A stretch of 15,728 nt of DNA from an uncultured Bacilli bacterium (GTDB taxonomy: Bacteria; Bacillota_I; Bacilli_A; RFN20; CAG-826): assembly GCA_934162685.1 (NCBI GenBank), contig CAKPJO010000013.1, forward strand, positions 1 through 15,728, in the 5' to 3' direction. Shown here piece by piece: positions 12,861 to 15,728 of this stretch (position 1 is its first letter; each line of letters starts with the position of its first letter). The notes under the pieces are model-generated. The model saw only the letters and a program-made list of their open reading frames with translations. It did not search any database and was not told the DNA's origin. Made by a program: the position numbers and the translations under genes.

Positions 12861-15605
12861 TTACATTACTTTATTAACAATCTTCAAATTTGCACACATG
12901 CTTTCTAATTTAAAAGCATCTTGCTTGCAATTAAATAAACAAAAATTGTTAATTATATTTCGTTCTGTATTTGCTGTCCAGTATATTATTAAGTGCTTTT
13001 TAGCTCGGGTTATAGCAGTATAAAATATGTTATGCGATATTATTTCTTCAACTTCGTTAGAAATCACTATTTTTACAGATTCAAATTCTAACCCCTGTGC
13101 CTTATGTATTGAAACCGCATACGCAATTTGAAATGGAATATGACAATCATTTTTATAGTCTTGATCATAATCTCTTTCAGAAGGCTTTTTAACAGAAAAA
13201 CCCAACAAAGTGTTTCCTTCGTCATATCCAAAAAAGTCAATACCAACTGAGTCAAACAAATATGTAGAAATAGAAGAAAATACCTTTATTTTAAAATATA
13301 AACTATTCTCATCTTGAGATACATCAAGAATTTTGCCTTTTAAATTATTGTAAAAGATTCCAGAAAATCTTTCAGTCTCATAAAATAAAATTGGATCATT
13401 TACTTTGAAAATGTATTGCTTCCATCTAATTTCTTGTCCTGTATTTTTGCATTGTAAAATTTTATTTATGTTATTTATTCCATATAATCCATCATAATTC
13501 AAACACAAAACAATTTCATCTTCATTCTCTTTTTCAAAAATAGAATTATCTAACTCATGAGAAATTTCTTCAGTATCTAAAAGTTCCTGTAGTCCTTTGT
13601 CTAAATTTCTTGTTGCATGCCAAACTCTTTTTAATATTTCACTATTACTTCTAAATTGATTGTTGAAATCAACTATGGCCTTTGAAGGCACAAAAAAGCG
13701 CAATAAACTAAACCAATTTCCAAATTTAATAGATGGTATTTGAAATATATCTCCACAAAGTAAAAGCATTTTAAATTTTCCATGTTCTAGAATTGATTTC
13801 ATATCCTTTGTACTTATCGTACTACATTCATCGATTATCAAAAGATCATACTCTGAGAAGTCATTAGATAAATATTTTGATATAGTGGAATATTTAGCTT
13901 TATTTGCGCCAATTTTTTGTCTCATATTGTCAACAGCCGGATTAGTCATTGCTATACAACAAATGGTTAGCTCAGGAAGAATTCCAACAACCAACTTAGC
14001 AAAATATGATTTTCCAGAACCAGCAGGCCCATAAACAATAAAAACAGATTGTTTATCAAAGCAGCGTAAAGCAGCGTTTTCTTTATCTTTATCATCAAAA
14101 TATATCCCACTATTATCAATTTTATTTTGTGCATAAGAGCAAAAATGAGGAAATGTTTCTTCTTTGCTTTTCTTTAATATTTCACTAATAACATATTCTG
14201 TATTATCTTTATTTTCCTTAAGAAAAACATTTTCCTTTGTGACTATAATTTTTCTTCCAAAGTATTCTTCTTTTTCAAAGTTGTTATTATATTTTTTTAT
14301 TTCCGGCTCATCTTCATCTGATAAAATTTCTTTATAAGGAAGGAATAAAACTCCAGTGTTATTAGAAATAGAAGAAACTGTTCTCGCTAAATATTCACCT
14401 CTGTAATCTTTAATAGAAAAAATATTACAAATATCAGAAAGACTTGGTTGATGTTGATATAGAAATGATGAAAATGGATTAAGTTCAAAAGGATATACTT
14501 TTGTAGTCAAATGAAGGCCAAAACATAATTCATTATCAAAAAAAGCAAGTTGTTTATTTAAAATACTATTATTCATATGATAAAGCAGATAAGAGACTGT
14601 TCTCCATCCTTGTTTCCTACTACTAATAAATTTTCTAACATAGTTCAAAAGCAATAGTAAACTCGGTTTATTTCCGCTTGTGAAGCAAGAGTTTATTACT
14701 AATTTGTATTCTGTTTCACTTAAATTCATTAACTTATTCAAGGTTAACTTATTTTCTTTAATATATGTCATCAATGATCTATATCCTGCTGTTTTAGTAT
14801 TATAAGTATAGTCTAATCTAAAAATTCTATCTAATTTTTCAAATTCACATTTTCTAATAGATACTTCATAACTCACTATGAAAAAATAAGGGGCTGCTAC
14901 GCCCAAATAATTTATTATTTTTGTAACTATTTTTGCTTTTATGCAATAATTTGGAAAAATATCTAATAGAGAAAAAGCAGAAAATCTGTCAAATTTCGTT
15001 ATATTATCATTCGCATTTGTCAATGTATATTCATAAAACAAAACGTCATCAATAAATATTATTTTTTTCTTTTGAACATAGTATCGTTCATATTTCATTA
15101 AATTAGGTTGCAGATCCAATCCATTAAATCCATTAATTATCTTTTTGTAATAGTTAAAAAAAGAGTTATCTAAATCAATAGGATATTTCTCTAAATTATC
15201 TAGTATTTTTATATTAAATTCATCGGCAAACAATTTCTTAATTCTAATCAAAAAATAAAAATACTTTTGTATCAATCTTTCAGCATACTCACCATAAATA
15301 GATTGATGTCCAATAGACGAATTCAGGCAATCTAAAAATTCGCTTAAAAAATTATATTTTGAATTAGCCTTACAAAAAGAATTTGCTTGTTCCTCTTCTT
15401 TGTATCTTTTATCAAATATTTCAGGGGATTTAACCTCTCTAATATAACACTGCAAGTTTTGAACAAAATGCCGTAAAGATACAATTATATTCTCCGCTAC
15501 TTCTTTTCGTTCTTTTTCATCTACTTGTGATAACGCCGACACAATATGTTGATCTTCTTTCTTAATAGTATAAAGCCAATAATCTTTATCATGATGTTCA
15601 AACAT
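12861..15605 (-). CDS. SF1 helicase (UvrD_C_2/RecD-like core) with large unrecognised N-terminal region
   Basis: This 914-residue protein has an SF1 helicase motor in its C-terminal part (about 500-890). Visible are Walker A GPAGSGKS (526-533, K532), Walker B LLIIDECS (D592-E593), the motif III-like LLLCGDIFQIPS, the NNQFRS motif, AYAVSIHKAQGLEFESVKI (H834, as in UvrD_C_2 domains of RecD and TraA) and the final FYTAITRAKKHLIIYW with its Arg finger. Residues 1-500 match no domain I know; they are mostly helical, with a YGEYAERLIQKYFYFLIRIK helix near 104-123. The motor suggests ATP-driven unwinding or translocation on DNA or RNA. ATG 15605 has GGAGG at 15612-15616. It precedes the NERD-HRDC gene in the same orientation, 67 bp apart. 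I see no convincing promoter in the remaining 120 bp of the window, so the operon may begin outside it. Confidence 0.88.
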   Translation of the reverse strand: MFEHHDKDYWLYTIKKEDQHIVSALSQVDEKERKEVAENIIVSLRHFVQNLQCYIREVKSPEIFDKRYKEEEQANSFCKANSKYNFLSEFLDCLNSSIGHQSIYGEYAERLIQKYFYFLIRIKKLFADEFNIKILDNLEKYPIDLDNSFFNYYKKIINGFNGLDLQPNLMKYERYYVQKKKIIFIDDVLFYEYTLTNANDNITKFDRFSAFSLLDIFPNYCIKAKIVTKIINYLGVAAPYFFIVSYEVSIRKCEFEKLDRIFRLDYTYNTKTAGYRSLMTYIKENKLTLNKLMNLSETEYKLVINSCFTSGNKPSLLLLLNYVRKFISSRKQGWRTVSYLLYHMNNSILNKQLAFFDNELCFGLHLTTKVYPFELNPFSSFLYQHQPSLSDICNIFSIKDYRGEYLARTVSSISNNTGVLFLPYKEILSDEDEPEIKKYNNNFEKEEYFGRKIIVTKENVFLKENKDNTEYVISEILKKSKEETFPHFCSYAQNKIDNSGIYFDDKDKENAALRCFDKQSVFIVYGPAGSGKSYFAKLVVGILPELTICCIAMTNPAVDNMRQKIGANKAKYSTISKYLSNDFSEYDLLIIDECSTISTKDMKSILEHGKFKMLLLCGDIFQIPSIKFGNWFSLLRFFVPSKAIVDFNNQFRSNSEILKRVWHATRNLDKGLQELLDTEEISHELDNSIFEKENEDEIVLCLNYDGLYGINNINKILQCKNTGQEIRWKQYIFKVNDPILFYETERFSGIFYNNLKGKILDVSQDENSLYFKIKVFSSISTYLFDSVGIDFFGYDEGNTLLGFSVKKPSERDYDQDYKNDCHIPFQIAYAVSIHKAQGLEFESVKIVISNEVEEIISHNIFYTAITRAKKHLIIYWTANTERNIINNFCLFNCKQDAFKLESMCANLKIVNKVM

Positions 15606-15728
15606 TTTTTTCCTCCGTAAACATATAGCTCAATGTAATTTTTCTATAGTAGTAAATTGTATTTTTTTTATTTTTCAAAAGCGAAATAATGTCTCAATAG
15701 TATTTTTTTGTTAATAATACTCGAGTTC

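Overview
The window is AT-rich (roughly 30% G+C by eye) and uses the standard bacterial code: TGG is the only Trp codon, and TAA, TAG and TGA all occur as stops. Strong purine Shine-Dalgarno sites, AgrC/LytTR-type signalling, a cre-like site and surface proteins with bacterial Ig-like and CBM6/35-like modules but no outer-membrane features point to a low-GC Gram-positive (Bacillota), perhaps an uncultured gut Bacilli/Erysipelotrichia- or Mollicutes-related lineage. That placement is inference. I see no rRNA, tRNA, CRISPR array or complete IS element.

Layout. (1) 1-1265: the start-proximal 198 codons of an SDR oxidoreductase on the minus strand, divergent from a small TrmR/YrrM-like O-methyltransferase on the plus strand. 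(2) 1266-1757: a non-coding region of almost 500 bp, dense in inverted and direct repeats. (3) 1758-3809: a two-gene signalling cassette, a LytTR response regulator followed by an AgrC-like GHKL sensor kinase whose start codon abuts the regulator's stop. (4) 3811-11250: a plus-strand operon. Its promoter carries two tandem 21-bp repeats that end on the -35 box (a likely LytTR operator) and a cre-like site just after the expected transcription start. It encodes a surface protein with Ig-like domains and two CBM-like domains, a GH3 glycosidase of permuted domain order anchored by a membrane segment at each end, a 46-residue peptide overlapping the GH3 gene, and a second surface protein with CBM-like domains. 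A strong bidirectional terminator closes the operon. (5) 11281-11485: four copies of an 11-bp motif spaced 32-33 bp apart, then a 24-codon open segment lying in frame after the stop codons of the next gene. (6) 11486-15605, minus strand: a 914-residue SF1 helicase with a large unrecognised N-terminal half, followed by a NERD-HRDC-HRDC predicted nuclease.

How the genes may work together. Regions 3 and 4 read as one regulated system: the kinase senses an extracellular cue, the LytTR regulator binds the 21-bp repeats, and the operon places carbohydrate-binding proteins and a tethered glycosidase on the cell surface, under probable carbon catabolite repression. Region 6 reads as an independent two-gene nuclease-helicase module that could act in DNA repair or anti-phage defence. 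It is the best candidate here for an undescribed system, especially because its predicted 3' untranslated region carries the 32-bp-phased repeats.
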